A stretch of DNA of 64,000 bases from Mycolicibacterium arenosum. Lineage in GTDB: Bacteria; Actinomycetota; Actinomycetes; Mycobacteriales; Mycobacteriaceae. Below are positions 7,634 to 17,417 of the stretch, piece after piece. Each line of letters opens with the position of its first letter. Within the stretch, counting starts at the first letter, position 1. The stretch is from positions 62,001-126,000 of the forward strand of contig NZ_JANDBD010000005.1 in the NCBI RefSeq assembly GCF_024320865.1, written 5' to 3'. A model generated the notes under the pieces. That model did no database searches and was not told the origin of the DNA. It saw only the letters and a list, made by a program, of their open reading frames with translations. A program made the translations under genes and the position numbers.

Positions 7634-9235
7634 TTAGCCGCGGCTGACCGCCAGGCCCGCGCGGTAGCCGAAAACCATTGCTGGGCCCAGTGTCCCGCCG
7701 GCACCGCCGTACGCCTTGCCGGTGACGCCCGCCATCGCGTTACCCACGGCATAGAGCCCCGGAATCGGATCTCCGGAGACGTGAAGCACGCGCGCGTCGC
7801 CGTCGGTGCGCGGGCCCCCCTTGGTGCCCATGGCTCCGACGGCCACCGGCACCGCGTAATAGGGAGCGGTGTCGATGGGCCCGAGGGTCTGCAGCGCCGG
7901 GGTGGCGGCTGAGTTGTCGCCCCAGTAACCGTCGTAAGCGCTTGCACCGCGGTCGAAGTCGGGGTCGACCTCGTCGGCGACGTTGCGATTCCACTCCTGG
8001 ATGGTTCGAGTCAGCCCGGCGGCGTCGATACCGGTCTTCTCCGCGAGCTCGGCGAGGTCGGCCGACTTCAGATACCAGTCGGGGACGACGCCGTCGGGCT
8101 CCACCGCGAGGAAGCCGTACTTCTTCAGGTGCAGCGAGTCGAACACGATCCACGCCGGATCGTTGAGGTAACCGTGCCGCGGGTCGAGGTGGTGGAACGG
8201 GCCGGCCATCGAGTTGTATTCGCCGGCCTCGTTGAGGAATCGCTTTCCCGCCCGGTTGACGATGATGCTGCGCGGGCGGGTGCGCTCGAGTCGCACGCTG
8301 CGGCTGCGCTGGTGACCGTCGATGGTGTCGCCCGGAATCTGAATGACCGGCACCCACCACGCCTCGCCCATGTTCGCGAGGTCCGCGCCGTGCGCCATGG
8401 CCATGCGCAGGCCGTCGCCGGTGTTGCCGGGCGGTGACACGGGACCGTGCATCGGGCCGCGCAGATACGCCTCGACGAGCCTCGGATCCCACTCGAAGCC
8501 GCCGGTACCCAGGATCACACCGCGCCGCGCCCGCACCCGGATATCGCTGCCGGAGAGATTGATTCGAACTCCGGCGATGCGACCTTGCGATGCGATCAGC
8601 TCGACCGCGCGGGCATCGGTGACGGGTTCGACGCCACGGTCGAGCAGGCCCTTGAGCAACCCGGCGATCAGCGCGGTGCCCGCGACGCAGGGCTCGACGA
8701 GCGAGTCGTCGACGTTCGCGTGGATCCTGGCGCGGGTCTCCGCATCGATGCCGACATTGCTGAAGTCCACGGGGAACGCCGTGATGCGATCGCTCCACTC
8801 GCCGAGCCTGGCGAGATCGAACGGCTTCGCGTTGTGCGAGCGGCCACCCGTGGGCCTGCCCCCCGGCAACTCCGGTTTGTAATCAGGGAAACCCGCCGCG
8901 ACCTCGAACTGCAGTTCGCTGTTCTTCTCGACGAAGTCGAGCATCTCGGGGCCGGTGCGCACGAACGTCTCGACCAGTTCGGTGTCCATGGCGCCGAGCG
9001 ACTGCGCCTCGAGGTAGCGCAGGGCGTCGTCGACGGTCAGTTCGCCGTCGGGGGAGCGGTGGTGCGCCGGAATCCACACGATCCCGCCGGACACCGCCGT
9101 GGTGCCGCCCACGGTCGCGGCCTTCTCGTAGACCCCGACGGATGCGCCCTCGACCGCTGCGGCGAGCGCTGCGGTCAGCCCCGCGCCGCCCGTTCCGAGG
9201 ACGACGACGTCGAGTTCCTGGTCCCAATCAGACAC
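7634..9235 (-). CDS. FAD-dependent ring dehydrogenase, 3-ketosteroid delta1-dehydrogenase/fumarate reductase family
   Basis: A 533-residue flavoprotein of the FAD_binding_2 family. The N-terminal dinucleotide fold is VVVLGTGGAGLTAALAA, followed by GGTTAVSGGIVWIP, the pattern of ketosteroid-dehydrogenase-like enzymes. The C-terminal FAD contact is GLYAVGNAMAGVTGKAYGGAGGTLGPAM. It likely introduces a C=C next to a ring ketone. It lies 17 bp downstream of the IclR gene, back to back with the mhpC-mhpA-mhpB-like operon, and has a family relative at 13493 in that operon. The natural role would be desaturation or aromatisation of a cyclic ketone upstream of the hydroxylase and ring cleavage enzymes. 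Substrate is unproven. Confidence 0.87.
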   Translation of the reverse strand: MSDWDQELDVVVLGTGGAGLTAALAAAVEGASVGVYEKAATVGGTTAVSGGIVWIPAHHRSPDGELTVDDALRYLEAQSLGAMDTELVETFVRTGPEMLDFVEKNSELQFEVAAGFPDYKPELPGGRPTGGRSHNAKPFDLARLGEWSDRITAFPVDFSNVGIDAETRARIHANVDDSLVEPCVAGTALIAGLLKGLLDRGVEPVTDARAVELIASQGRIAGVRINLSGSDIRVRARRGVILGTGGFEWDPRLVEAYLRGPMHGPVSPPGNTGDGLRMAMAHGADLANMGEAWWVPVIQIPGDTIDGHQRSRSVRLERTRPRSIIVNRAGKRFLNEAGEYNSMAGPFHHLDPRHGYLNDPAWIVFDSLHLKKYGFLAVEPDGVVPDWYLKSADLAELAEKTGIDAAGLTRTIQEWNRNVADEVDPDFDRGASAYDGYWGDNSAATPALQTLGPIDTAPYYAVPVAVGAMGTKGGPRTDGDARVLHVSGDPIPGLYAVGNAMAGVTGKAYGGAGGTLGPAMVFGYRAGLAVSRG

Positions 9236-9252
9236 GTTGCCAAGGCCTTTCG

Positions 9253-9954
9253 TTATCCAAGGATGGTGGAGAGTTTCTGTGCCGCCCCGATCACCGCGTC
9301 ACGGCCACTGAGTAGCACGTCCTGGCGGTGCGAGATGAGGTTGATGCACGTGGGTGGTGACGGCGGGCTGCGCCGTACCGGCACGGCGAGGCCGTACGTG
9401 TCGGGCTCGATCTCGCCGTGGGTGATCACCCAGCCCTGCTCGCGGGTGAGCGGCACCAGGTCCCGCTCACCGGGCCGCGGCGGCATGCTCGCGAGCAGTG
9501 CGATACCGGCGGCGCCACGCTCCAGCGGGTACCGGCTCCCCTCGTGGAACGACAGTTGATAGAAGACGAGCGTCGGCACGATGACGGCGACGGCGACCTG
9601 CTGGTCACCCTCGGCGACGAGCATCGACACCGTCGCGCCCAGGTCGTCGGCCAGTGTGCGTAGGGTCGGCACCGCCAGCGCCCGCAGGTTGTTGTCGAAC
9701 GACGCGCCGAGTACCGCGAGTGCGGCGGCCGGCCGGTACTTGCCGTCCTCGCCCTTCACGATGTAGCGGCCCTGGGCGAGGGTGCTGAGCAGGCGGTAGG
9801 CGATGGTGCGATGCACGCCCACGTGGTCGGCGACCTGCTGTGCGGTGACCCCGGCTGGGGAACCGGCCACGGTTTGCAGCGCCGACAACCCCCTGGCCAG
9901 CGTCTGTGAACCCGCGGCCGTGCGCTCGCCCTGATCCTGCTTGACAGACGTCAT
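9253..9954 (-). CDS. IclR-family transcriptional regulator
   Basis: A 233-residue regulator with an N-terminal winged helix-turn-helix (SALQTVAGSPAGVTAQQVADHV; HRTIAYRLLSTL, residues about 25-60) and a C-terminal IclR effector domain. It is divergent from the mhpC/mhpA/mhpB-like operon and co-oriented with the flavoprotein at 7634. In E. coli the mhp cluster is controlled by the IclR-family activator MhpR, so an analogous effector-dependent control of both transcription units is likely. Alternating GTGTGC/GCACAC half-sites in the intergenic region are the probable binding site. Confidence 0.9.
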   Translation of the reverse strand: MTSVKQDQGERTAAGSQTLARGLSALQTVAGSPAGVTAQQVADHVGVHRTIAYRLLSTLAQGRYIVKGEDGKYRPAAALAVLGASFDNNLRALAVPTLRTLADDLGATVSMLVAEGDQQVAVAVIVPTLVFYQLSFHEGSRYPLERGAAGIALLASMPPRPGERDLVPLTREQGWVITHGEIEPDTYGLAVPVRRSPPSPPTCINLISHRQDVLLSGRDAVIGAAQKLSTILG

Positions 9955-9980
9955 CGCGAGAGTGATGCTCTATACATAGT

Positions 9981-10007
9981 GCACATTAGTGTGCGATATT
10001 AGCACAC
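9981..10007. promoter_or_regulatory. Alternating half-sites in the IclR/mhpC divergent promoter
   Basis: GCACA (9981-9985), GTGTGC (9989-9994) and GCACAC (10002-10007) alternate in orientation, giving two overlapping palindromes: GCACA-N4-TGTGC and GTGTGC-N7-GCACAC. They lie 27-53 bp from the IclR start and 60-87 bp from the mhpC start, a position expected for an operator shared by autoregulation and activation of the operon. Confidence 0.6.
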
Positions 10008-10067
10008 ATGATTCGCCGGCGAAGAGAATGAGATTTACGCCATAGTTGTTGGCGGAGAGGGGTTCGA

Positions 10068-10928
10068 GTGTTCGAAAGCGTCTGGAGCGACCTCCAGGGG
10101 GTTTCGTTCTCACAGGGGTACCTCGACGTCGGTGGAGTGCGCACGCGCTACCTCCACGCCGGTGCGGATTCCCTGCCGACACTCGTGCTGCTGCACGGTT
10201 CGGGCGGGCACGCCGAGGCCTACGTGCGCAATCTGGAGAGTCACGCCGAACACTTCTCCACCTGGTCGATCGACATGCTCGGGCACGGCTACACCGACAA
10301 GCCGGGCCATCCGCTGGAGGTCGCCCACTACGTCGACCACCTGCTCGGGTTCTTCGACGCCATCGGTGCGGATCGGGTCCACCTGTCGGGTGAGTCGCTG
10401 GGCGGATGGGTGGCGGCGCGCGCCGCATCCGACCATCCGGACCGCATCGATCGCCTAGTGCTCAACACCGCGGGCGGTTCGCAGGCCGATCCCGAGGTCA
10501 TGAAGCGGATCATCACGCTGTCGATGGCCGCCGCCGAGAACCCGTCGTGGGAGACCGTGCAGGCGCGCATCAAGTGGCTGATGGCCGACAAGGCCAAGGG
10601 TCACGACGACATTGTGGCGAGCCGCCAGCGCATATACCAGCAGCCCGGGTTCGTGTCCGCGATGAGCGACATCATGGCGCTGCAGGACCCGGAGATCCGA
10701 GCGCGGAACCTGCTGGGACCCGAGGAGTACGGCGCCATCACGGCACCGACCCTGGTGCTGTGGACGAGTGACGACCCGACCGCCGACGTCAGCGAAGGCC
10801 GACGCATCTCCGAGATGATCCCCGGCGCTCGCTTCGAGGTGATGCCCGACTGCGGGCACTGGCCGCAGTACGAGGATGCCAAGACGTTCAACGCACTGCA
10901 CATCGACTTCCTGCTGGGTCGCGCATGA
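10068..10928 (+). CDS. mhpC: Alpha/beta hydrolase, MhpC-like meta-cleavage product C-C hydrolase
   Basis: A 286-residue alpha/beta hydrolase. HGSGG forms the oxyanion segment, the nucleophile Ser110 lies in GESLGG, the acid is in the WTSDDPTA region and the catalytic His in DCGHWPQ. This set, with the adjacent MhpA- and MhpB-like genes, marks a meta-cleavage hydrolase that splits a vinylogous 1,5-diketone. GTG 10068 is chosen because no better start lies downstream before conserved sequence. It is the first gene of the rightward operon and overlaps mhpA by ATGA. The real substrate may be larger than the phenylpropionate product, as in HsaD of steroid degradation. Confidence 0.85.
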   Translation: MFESVWSDLQGVSFSQGYLDVGGVRTRYLHAGADSLPTLVLLHGSGGHAEAYVRNLESHAEHFSTWSIDMLGHGYTDKPGHPLEVAHYVDHLLGFFDAIGADRVHLSGESLGGWVAARAASDHPDRIDRLVLNTAGGSQADPEVMKRIITLSMAAAENPSWETVQARIKWLMADKAKGHDDIVASRQRIYQQPGFVSAMSDIMALQDPEIRARNLLGPEEYGAITAPTLVLWTSDDPTADVSEGRRISEMIPGARFEVMPDCGHWPQYEDAKTFNALHIDFLLGRA

Positions 10929-12628
10929 GTCGCGATACCGATGTGCTCATCGTCGGCGCGGGCCCGGTCGGCCTGACGCTGGCCAACGTTCTCGGCGCTC
11001 ACGGTGTGCGGACGCTGATCGTCGAGGAACGCGACACTCTCATCGACTATCCGCGCGGCGTCGGTCTCGACGACGAGGCGCTCCGGACCTTTCAGTCGAT
11101 CGGCGTCGTCGACGACGTGCTCCCGCACACCGTGCCCAATCAGATTCTCCGGTTCTACGACGGCAACCGACGGCTACTCGCCGAAATGGCCCCTCCCGAC
11201 GCACGATTCGGCTGGCCCAAGCGCAACGGCTTCGTGCAGCCGATGGTCGACGCGGAACTGTGCAGGGGGCTCGAGCGTTTCGAGTGCGTCGAGATCCTCT
11301 GGAGCAGCCGGATGGAGGGCTGCACCGAGACGGGTGACGCGGTGAGGGTGGACATCGTCGGTCCGACGGGTGCCGAGTCCATCGCCGCGCGCTACGTCGT
11401 GGGATGCGACGGCGGCCGCAGCGCCACCCGACGGTTGCTGGACGTGACGTTCGAGGGGACGACGGCGGCCACCCGCTGGCTGGTGATCGACGTCGCCACG
11501 GATCCGCTGGGTCACCCGAACAGCGAGGTCGGCGCCGATCCCGCGCGGCCGTACGCGTCGATCTCCATCGCGCACGGAATCCGCCGCTTCGAGTTCATGA
11601 TTCACGCGGACGAAACCGACGAGCAGGTCGAGACACCCGAGTTCATCCACCGCGTGCTCACGCCGTTCGTCCCGTACCCCGAGCGCGTCGAAATCATCCG
11701 GCACCGCGTCTACACCCACCACTCGCGAATCGCGGGCGCGTTCCGGAAGGGTCGCGTGTTCCTGGCGGGTGACGCCGCGCACCTGATGCCGGTGTGGCAG
11801 GGCCAGGGCTACAACAGCGGCATCCGCGACTCGGCCAACCTCGGCTGGAAACTCGCGGCCGTGGTCACCGGCAGGGCGGGCGACGGTTTGCTCGACACCT
11901 ACGACGTCGAGCGACGCAAGCACGCCCGCGCCATGATCGACCTGTCCACTCTCGTCGGCCGGGTCATCTCACCGACGAACCGCAGGGTTGCGGCGCTGCG
12001 GGACAGGGTGATCCGCGGCGCGTCGATCGTTCCGACGCTCAAGCGCTACATCCTGGAGATGCGGTTCAAGCCGATGCCGCGCTACGAGCAGGGCGCGATC
12101 GCGCACCTCGAACCGCGCAGCGCGACATCCCCGACCGGAACCCTGTTCATCCAGCCGCGAGTCGACACCCGTGATGTCCAGAACGTGCTGCTCGACGACG
12201 TCATCGGGCCGGGTTTCGCGGTGCTCAGCTGGAACAACAATCCGCGGAAACTACTGGGCGATATCGCCTTTCAACGGTGGAAGGCGCTCGGGGCGACGTT
12301 CATCGCGCTGCGCCCAATGACGCAGTTGAAGTGGCCAGGCCACGACGATCCCGAAGTGGTCGTCGTCGGCGATCGCACGGGCGCCCTCAAGGCGTGGTTC
12401 GACGGACACGCCGAGTCGGTGCTGTTCCTGCGGCCCGACCGGTGCATCGCCGGGGCGTGCATCGCGCAACTCGCACCCGAGTTGAGCGCAGCGCTGTTCG
12501 ACGTCCTCCACGCGGTGGAGGGAGGTGATGGATCCCGTGACCAACACACCAGCGTCCAGCATGGCGCTGTGCTGCATGTCGCACAGCCCACTGCTGAATC
12601 TGCCGGGACCGGCAGCAGAACTCCTTGA
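10925..12628 (+). CDS. mhpA: FAD-dependent aromatic hydroxylase, MhpA-like
   Basis: A 567-residue class A flavin monooxygenase. FAD/NAD motifs are [18 protein letters not shown] at the N-terminus, the DG motif as CDGGRSATR, and [20 protein letters not shown]-terminal thioredoxin-like domain follows (about residues 400-530). The length is similar to E. coli MhpA. It should ortho-hydroxylate a phenolic acid to a catechol for the extradiol dioxygenase encoded next. Its last 92 bp overlap the mhpB-like reading frame, an unusually deep overlap for this operon, so the terminal ~30 residues may be a non-conserved tail. Confidence 0.88.
   Translation: MSRDTDVLIVGAGPVGLTLANVLGAHGVRTLIVEERDTLIDYPRGVGLDDEALRTFQSIGVVDDVLPHTVPNQILRFYDGNRRLLAEMAPPDARFGWPKRNGFVQPMVDAELCRGLERFECVEILWSSRMEGCTETGDAVRVDIVGPTGAESIAARYVVGCDGGRSATRRLLDVTFEGTTAATRWLVIDVATDPLGHPNSEVGADPARPYASISIAHGIRRFEFMIHADETDEQVETPEFIHRVLTPFVPYPERVEIIRHRVYTHHSRIAGAFRKGRVFLAGDAAHLMPVWQGQGYNSGIRDSANLGWKLAAVVTGRAGDGLLDTYDVERRKHARAMIDLSTLVGRVISPTNRRVAALRDRVIRGASIVPTLKRYILEMRFKPMPRYEQGAIAHLEPRSATSPTGTLFIQPRVDTRDVQNVLLDDVIGPGFAVLSWNNNPRKLLGDIAFQRWKALGATFIALRPMTQLKWPGHDDPEVVVVGDRTGALKAWFDGHAESVLFLRPDRCIAGACIAQLAPELSAALFDVLHAVEGGDGSRDQHTSVQHGAVLHVAQPTAESAGTGSRTP
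12521..12529 (+). promoter_or_regulatory. Full-length Shine-Dalgarno GGAGGTGAT deciding the mhpB start
   Basis: GGAGGTGAT complements nine bases of the 16S rRNA tail. It lies inside mhpA and is 7 nt from GTG 12537. It overlaps the earlier in-frame GTG/ATG codons at 12525-12530, which therefore cannot be the start. Confidence 0.7.
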
Positions 12629-13496
12629 CGACATCGACTCGGTGCTGGCACAGGCGCGCGACTTCGTCCGCTCCTATGCGCCTGAACTCGTCGTCGTCTT
12701 CTCGCCGGACCACTACAACGGATTCTTCTACCGCACCATGCCTCCGTTCTGCATCGGCACCGCGGCGCAGGGCGTCGGTGACTACGGCTCGCACAGGGGA
12801 CCGCTCGACGTCCCAGCGGACCTCGCGACCGCCTGCGCGCAGGCGGTGATGAACGCCGGTGTGGACGTGGCCATCTCGGCCAGCATGGACGTCGACCACG
12901 GCACGGTGCAGCCGCTCGAAACGCTGTTCGGGAACGCCGCCGCGGTGCCCGTCATCCCCGTGTTCATCAACTCCGTGGCGACGCCGCTCGGACCGCTCTC
13001 ACGAGCCAGGGCGCTCGGTGCCGCGGTGGGCGATTTCCTGGCGACGGTGGGCAAGCGCGTCCTCATCGTCGGTTCCGGTGGCCTGTCGCACGATCCGCCT
13101 GTTCCGACGCTCGCCACCGCCCCGCCGGCCGCGCTCGGCCGCATCGTGCACGGCGAGCCGATGAGCACCGAGCAGCGCGCGGCACGGCAGACCGCGGTCA
13201 TGGCGGCGGCTCACGATTTCGCGCACGGGCAGAGCCCGCTGCGACCGTTGAATCCGGACTGGGATCACGCGCTGCTCGAACTCATCGACACCAACCGGGT
13301 GGCCGAGGTCGACGCCTGGTCCAACGAGTGGATCGCCGCAGAAGCCGGTAACTCGGCTCATGAGATTCGCACGTGGATAGCGGCTTTCGGTGTGTTGGCC
13401 ACACAGGGGAGCTACGAGACGGAGCTGCGCTACTACCGCGCGGCGCCGGAGTTGATCGCGGGATTCGCGGTCAGGACGGCGGTGGTCACGCGATGA
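12537..13496 (+). CDS. mhpB: Extradiol catechol dioxygenase, MhpB-like (LigB family)
   Basis: A 319-residue type III extradiol dioxygenase. Recognisable blocks are [12 protein letters not shown] near the N-terminus, [14 protein letters not shown] (iron-region His), and [11 protein letters not shown], all typical of 2,3-dihydroxyphenylpropionate 1,2-dioxygenase. It cleaves a catechol ring meta to its hydroxyls using Fe(II). GTG 12537 is chosen from the ideal Shine-Dalgarno sequence at 12521. It overlaps mhpA by 92 bp and the next flavoprotein by ATGA. The hydratase and aldolase that would finish the meta pathway (MhpD/E/F or HsaE/F/G) are not in the window. Confidence 0.9.
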   Translation: MTNTPASSMALCCMSHSPLLNLPGPAAELLDDIDSVLAQARDFVRSYAPELVVVFSPDHYNGFFYRTMPPFCIGTAAQGVGDYGSHRGPLDVPADLATACAQAVMNAGVDVAISASMDVDHGTVQPLETLFGNAAAVPVIPVFINSVATPLGPLSRARALGAAVGDFLATVGKRVLIVGSGGLSHDPPVPTLATAPPAALGRIVHGEPMSTEQRAARQTAVMAAAHDFAHGQSPLRPLNPDWDHALLELIDTNRVAEVDAWSNEWIAAEAGNSAHEIRTWIAAFGVLATQGSYETELRYYRAAPELIAGFAVRTAVVTR

Positions 13497-15238
13497 CGGC
13501 ATCTGATTTCGACCACGAGGTCGACGTTCTGGTCGTCGGCTCCGGCGGCGGCGGGATGACCGCAGCACTGAAGGCGAAGGCCGACGGATTGGACACCCTG
13601 ATCGTCGAGAAGTCGCCCCAGTTCGGTGGATCCACCGCGCTGTCGGGTGGCGGTATCTGGGTTCCCGGTGCGCCGTCGCAGCGCAGGGCCGGTTACACCC
13701 CCGCACCCGACGGCGTCTTCGACTACCTCAAGCGGATCACGGGTGGGTTGGTCAGCGACGCGCGCCTACGCGCATACGTCGACGAGGCACCCGAGATGAT
13801 GGATTTCCTCGAGAAGTGCAGCCCCTGGTTCGAATTCGTCTGGAAGCCCGGCTACGCCGACTACTACCCGGAGCTGCCCGGTGGCTCCGAGCGCGGCAGC
13901 ACGATCAACGTCCCGGCGATCGACCTGCGCAAGCTGGGTGACGAGGAGCGCAATCTGCTGACGCCGCTGGCGCTCGCACCGCGCGGGATCTGGTTCGCGC
14001 CCAAGGATCTTCGGCTGTTCTATCAGGTGCGACAGAACTGGCGCGGGAAGGCCGTGCTGCTCAAGCTGATCTGGCGGATGGTCAAGGCCCGCGTGTTCGG
14101 CGAGCGGATGGCCGCGATCGGCCAGTCGCTGATGGCCCGGATGCGGCTGGCGCTGCGCGACCACGGCATCCCGCTGTGGCTCAGCGCGCCGATGACCGAA
14201 CTGGTGACCGATCTCGACGGCAACGTGGTCGGCGCGGTCGTCGAGCGCAACGGCAAGGCCCAGCGGGTCGGGGCCCGTCGCGGGGTCGTGCTCGCCAGCG
14301 GCGGGTTCGACCACGACATGGAGTGGCGTCGGCAGCACCTCCCCGAACTCGAGAAGGACTGGAGTTTCGGCAATCCCGCCGCGATGGGCGACGGCATCCG
14401 GGCGGGTGAGAAGGTCGGCGGATCGACCGACCTGCTCGACGAGGCGTGGTGGTTCCCCGCGATGTGCTGGCCCGACGGGCGACTGCAGTTCATGCTCAAC
14501 GAACGGATGATGCCGTCGCAGTTCGTCGTCAACGGAGCAGGCCGGCGGTTCATCAACGAGGCCGCGCCCTACATGGACTTCGCGCACGCGATGATCGAGG
14601 GCCAGCGCACGGGTGTGGAGCACATCCCGTGCTGGCTGATCACCGATCTCCGCTCGTTTCACCGCTACGTCGTCGGCGGACACCTGCCGATTCCCAAGAT
14701 CCCCTTCGCGCCCGTCCCCACGGGCTTCAAGCTGCCCAAGGCGTGGCTCGAGTCGGGGATCGTCAAGCAGGGGGCGACGTTCGAGGAGTTGGCCACTGAG
14801 ATCGACGTGCCCCCCGCCGAGTTGCGCCGCACCGCCGATCGGTTCAACGCCCTGGCTCGCGCTGGGCACGACGACGACTTCAACCGTGGTGACAGCGCGT
14901 ACGACAACTACTACGGCGATCCCACGCTGTCCAACCCGAACCTGCATCCGCTGAGCGACGGGCCGTACCTCGCCTTCCAGATCATCCTCGGCGATCTGGG
15001 CACGTCGGGCGGTCTGCGCACCGATGAGTTCGCGAGGGTGCTGCGCGACGACGACTCTGCGATCGCGGGCCTGTACGCCACCGGCAACGTGTCCTCGGCG
15101 GTGATGGGACGAAGCTACGCGGGCGCCGGGGCGACGATCGGGCCCGCCATGACGTTCGGCTACGTGGCCGCCAAACACATAGCGCAACAACCGACAACCC
15201 ACGAACCGACTCACAACACCACGGAGGTAACACGATGA
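13493..15238 (+). CDS. FAD-dependent 3-ketosteroid delta1-dehydrogenase-like flavoprotein
   Basis: A 581-residue FAD_binding_2 flavoprotein. The N-terminal nucleotide fold is [17 protein letters not shown], then [15 protein letters not shown], and the C-terminal FAD motif is [28 protein letters not shown]. These match KstD-type enzymes, which remove hydrogens alpha/beta to a ring ketone. Start ATG 13493 overlaps the mhpB stop; a longer open frame to 13373 lies inside mhpB. It is co-operonic with hydroxylase, extradiol dioxygenase and hydrolase genes, so it probably prepares a ring for aromatic hydroxylation. Ring specificity cannot be told from sequence; the second copy at 7634 may act on a different position. 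Confidence 0.87.
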   Translation: MTASDFDHEVDVLVVGSGGGGMTAALKAKADGLDTLIVEKSPQFGGSTALSGGGIWVPGAPSQRRAGYTPAPDGVFDYLKRITGGLVSDARLRAYVDEAPEMMDFLEKCSPWFEFVWKPGYADYYPELPGGSERGSTINVPAIDLRKLGDEERNLLTPLALAPRGIWFAPKDLRLFYQVRQNWRGKAVLLKLIWRMVKARVFGERMAAIGQSLMARMRLALRDHGIPLWLSAPMTELVTDLDGNVVGAVVERNGKAQRVGARRGVVLASGGFDHDMEWRRQHLPELEKDWSFGNPAAMGDGIRAGEKVGGSTDLLDEAWWFPAMCWPDGRLQFMLNERMMPSQFVVNGAGRRFINEAAPYMDFAHAMIEGQRTGVEHIPCWLITDLRSFHRYVVGGHLPIPKIPFAPVPTGFKLPKAWLESGIVKQGATFEELATEIDVPPAELRRTADRFNALARAGHDDDFNRGDSAYDNYYGDPTLSNPNLHPLSDGPYLAFQIILGDLGTSGGLRTDEFARVLRDDDSAIAGLYATGNVSSAVMGRSYAGAGATIGPAMTFGYVAAKHIAQQPTTHEPTHNTTEVTR

Positions 15239-16557
15239 AGATCTCACTGTTCTACGAGTTCGCGCTGCCACGGCCGTGGTCGGATGACGACGAGCACCAG
15301 ATGTTCCAGGACGGATTGGACGAGGTCGAAGCCGCGGACAAGGCCGGCTTCTCGACCGTGTGGCTCACCGAGCACCACTTCCTCGAGGAGTACTGTCACG
15401 CGACCGCGCCGGAGATGTTCCTGGCCGCCGCCAGCCAGCGCACCAAGGACATCCGGCTCGGCTTCGGCGTGATGCACCTGCCGCCGCCGATCAACCATCC
15501 GGCACGGATCGCCGAGCGCGTTGCCACTTTGGATCACCTGTCCAATGGCCGCGTCGAATTCGGCACGGGCGAGGGCTCGTCGGTTGCCGAGCTGGGCGGC
15601 TTCGACATCGACCCGGCTGACAAGCGCACCATGTGGGAAGAGGCCCTCGAGGTTTCCATCCGCTGCATGACCGAGGCGCCGTTCAGCGGCTTCAAGGGCG
15701 AGCACGTCGAGATGCCCGCCCGCAACGTGATCCCCAAGCCGCTTCAGAGCCCGCACCCGCCGGTCTGGGTGGCCTGCACCCGCCCGTCCTCGGTTCAGAT
15801 GGCGGCGCAGAAAGCCATCGGCGCGCTGAGTTTCGCCTACACCGGACCGGAGGCGCTGAAGGACAGGGTCGACGGTTACTACAAGGAGTTCGAGGAGAAG
15901 GGCGCACCCGTCACACCGGCGATCAATCCCAACATCCTGGCCATCGGCGGTGATCTGTCGATGATGGTCGCCCGAACCGAGGAGGAGGCCCTCAAGCGGC
16001 TCGGGATCGGCGGCGGCTTCTTCTCGTTCGGCATCATGCACTACTACCTGACGGGCATGCACACTCCTGCACGCACCGGCGTCTGGGAGCTCTACGAGCA
16101 GGCTGTCAAGGAGGACCCGACGCTGGCCTACGGTCCGGGCCGCGGCGCCATCGGCTCGCCCGACACGGTGCGGGAGTTCCTGCGCGGCTACGAGGCCAGC
16201 GGGGTCGACGAGATCATCCTGCTGCTCAACCCGCGCAGCCACGAGGGCACCATGGAGTCCATCGAGATCATGGGCAACGAGATCCTGCCCGAGTTCATCG
16301 AGCGTGACGCAAAGGCGGTGGCCGCCAAGGCCAAGCGCCTGGAACCGGTGATCGAGAGGGTCGAAGCGCGCCGTCAGCCGTCCGACGCCCCGATGTTCGA
16401 CGAGACCTACTCCTTCGGCGGGCTGCCGACAGGCCGCGGCGGCAAGTTCACCGCAGGCGAGATCCCCGAGGCGATGGCGGAGATCAACGAGGGCCGGGTG
16501 AAGGCGGCGCAGCTGGAGAAGGAGCAGCGGGAGGCCGAGGCCAAGGCCGGAGCATAA
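15235..16557 (+). CDS. Luciferase-like (LLM class) flavin-dependent monooxygenase
   Basis: A 440-residue TIM-barrel protein of the bacterial-luciferase superfamily. The start [15 protein letters not shown], the TVWLTEHHF segment near residue 42 and the LGFGVMHLPPPINHP loop are characteristic. The last ~70 residues are a charged helical extension. Such enzymes use FMNH2 or F420H2; the FMN reductase at the end of this operon favours FMNH2 and a two-component monooxygenase. A Baeyer-Villiger or hydroxylation step on a cyclic ketone is the leading inference. It overlaps the previous gene by ATGA, so it is translationally coupled. Confidence 0.88.
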   Translation: MKISLFYEFALPRPWSDDDEHQMFQDGLDEVEAADKAGFSTVWLTEHHFLEEYCHATAPEMFLAAASQRTKDIRLGFGVMHLPPPINHPARIAERVATLDHLSNGRVEFGTGEGSSVAELGGFDIDPADKRTMWEEALEVSIRCMTEAPFSGFKGEHVEMPARNVIPKPLQSPHPPVWVACTRPSSVQMAAQKAIGALSFAYTGPEALKDRVDGYYKEFEEKGAPVTPAINPNILAIGGDLSMMVARTEEEALKRLGIGGGFFSFGIMHYYLTGMHTPARTGVWELYEQAVKEDPTLAYGPGRGAIGSPDTVREFLRGYEASGVDEIILLLNPRSHEGTMESIEIMGNEILPEFIERDAKAVAAKAKRLEPVIERVEARRQPSDAPMFDETYSFGGLPTGRGGKFTAGEIPEAMAEINEGRVKAAQLEKEQREAEAKAGA

Positions 16558-16562
16558 CGGCG

Positions 16563-17417
16563 GTGACGCATTTCGCCGACCGGTTCGACTACACGGGCTG
16601 CCGAGTCGTGGTGACCGGCTGTGCGTCGGGCATAGGTGCCGCGCTGGTAGGACCGCTCACCGAACTGGGCGCCGAGGTGGTCGGGCTCGACGTACGCGAA
16701 CCGGATGCGGCTCCCGCGGAGTTCCATCGGGTCGACCTGTCCGATCCCGCGTCGATCGACACAGCGGTCGCCGCGATCGACGGCCCGGTGCACCGGCTGT
16801 TCAACGTGGCGGGGGTGTCGTCGGGCATTCGGGATCCGCTGCGCGTGGCCACGATCAACTTCCTCGGCACGCGGCACCTCACCGAGGCGCTGATCCCGGC
16901 CATGCCCACCGGGGCGGCGATCGCGAACGTGTCGTCGCTCGCGGCGTCGCAGTACCGGGAGAACTCGGAGGTCACCCTCGGGTTGTTGGAGACCACGTCG
17001 ATGGCCGAGGGCATCACGTGGTGTCGGGACAATCCCGACGCGCTCGCCGACGGCGGCTACCGGCTGTCGAAGGAGGCGATCATCCTGTACGGGATGGCCA
17101 ACGTATCGGTACTCGGGGCCAAGGGCATTCGCATCAACTGCACGGCACCGGGGGTCACCGACACGCCGATCCTCGACCAACTGCGCGGCGCGTACGGCCA
17201 GGAGTTCCTGGACGCGTTCCGCACGCCGCTGGGCCGGGTCGCCGGGCCCGGAGAGCAGGCCGGGGTGCTCATCTTCCTCAACAGCGATGCGGCCAGTTAC
17301 ATCACGGGCCAGGTGATCTGGGTGGACGGTGGCACGATCGCCGAAAACGTGTACGACGATCTGGCGGACGCGCGTCAGCTGGCGACAGGAGGGGCTGCGC
17401 ATGGCGGACATGGGTGA
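16563..17417 (+). CDS. SDR resembling 3-alpha-hydroxysteroid dehydrogenase/carbonyl reductase
   Basis: A 284-residue SDR with cofactor motif GCASGIG, Ser in NVSSLAA and Tyr-Lys in YRLSKEA. About 30 residues are inserted between the Ser and Tyr segments (ENSEVTLGLLETTSMAEGITW region), the same layout as Comamonas HsdA-type 3-alpha-hydroxysteroid dehydrogenases. This suggests oxidation of an alicyclic alcohol to a ketone, upstream of the KstD-like flavoproteins. GTG start 16563 lies 5 bp after the monooxygenase stop. The 3' end overlaps the next gene by 17 bp. Confidence 0.87.
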   Translation: MTHFADRFDYTGCRVVVTGCASGIGAALVGPLTELGAEVVGLDVREPDAAPAEFHRVDLSDPASIDTAVAAIDGPVHRLFNVAGVSSGIRDPLRVATINFLGTRHLTEALIPAMPTGAAIANVSSLAASQYRENSEVTLGLLETTSMAEGITWCRDNPDALADGGYRLSKEAIILYGMANVSVLGAKGIRINCTAPGVTDTPILDQLRGAYGQEFLDAFRTPLGRVAGPGEQAGVLIFLNSDAASYITGQVIWVDGGTIAENVYDDLADARQLATGGAAHGGHG

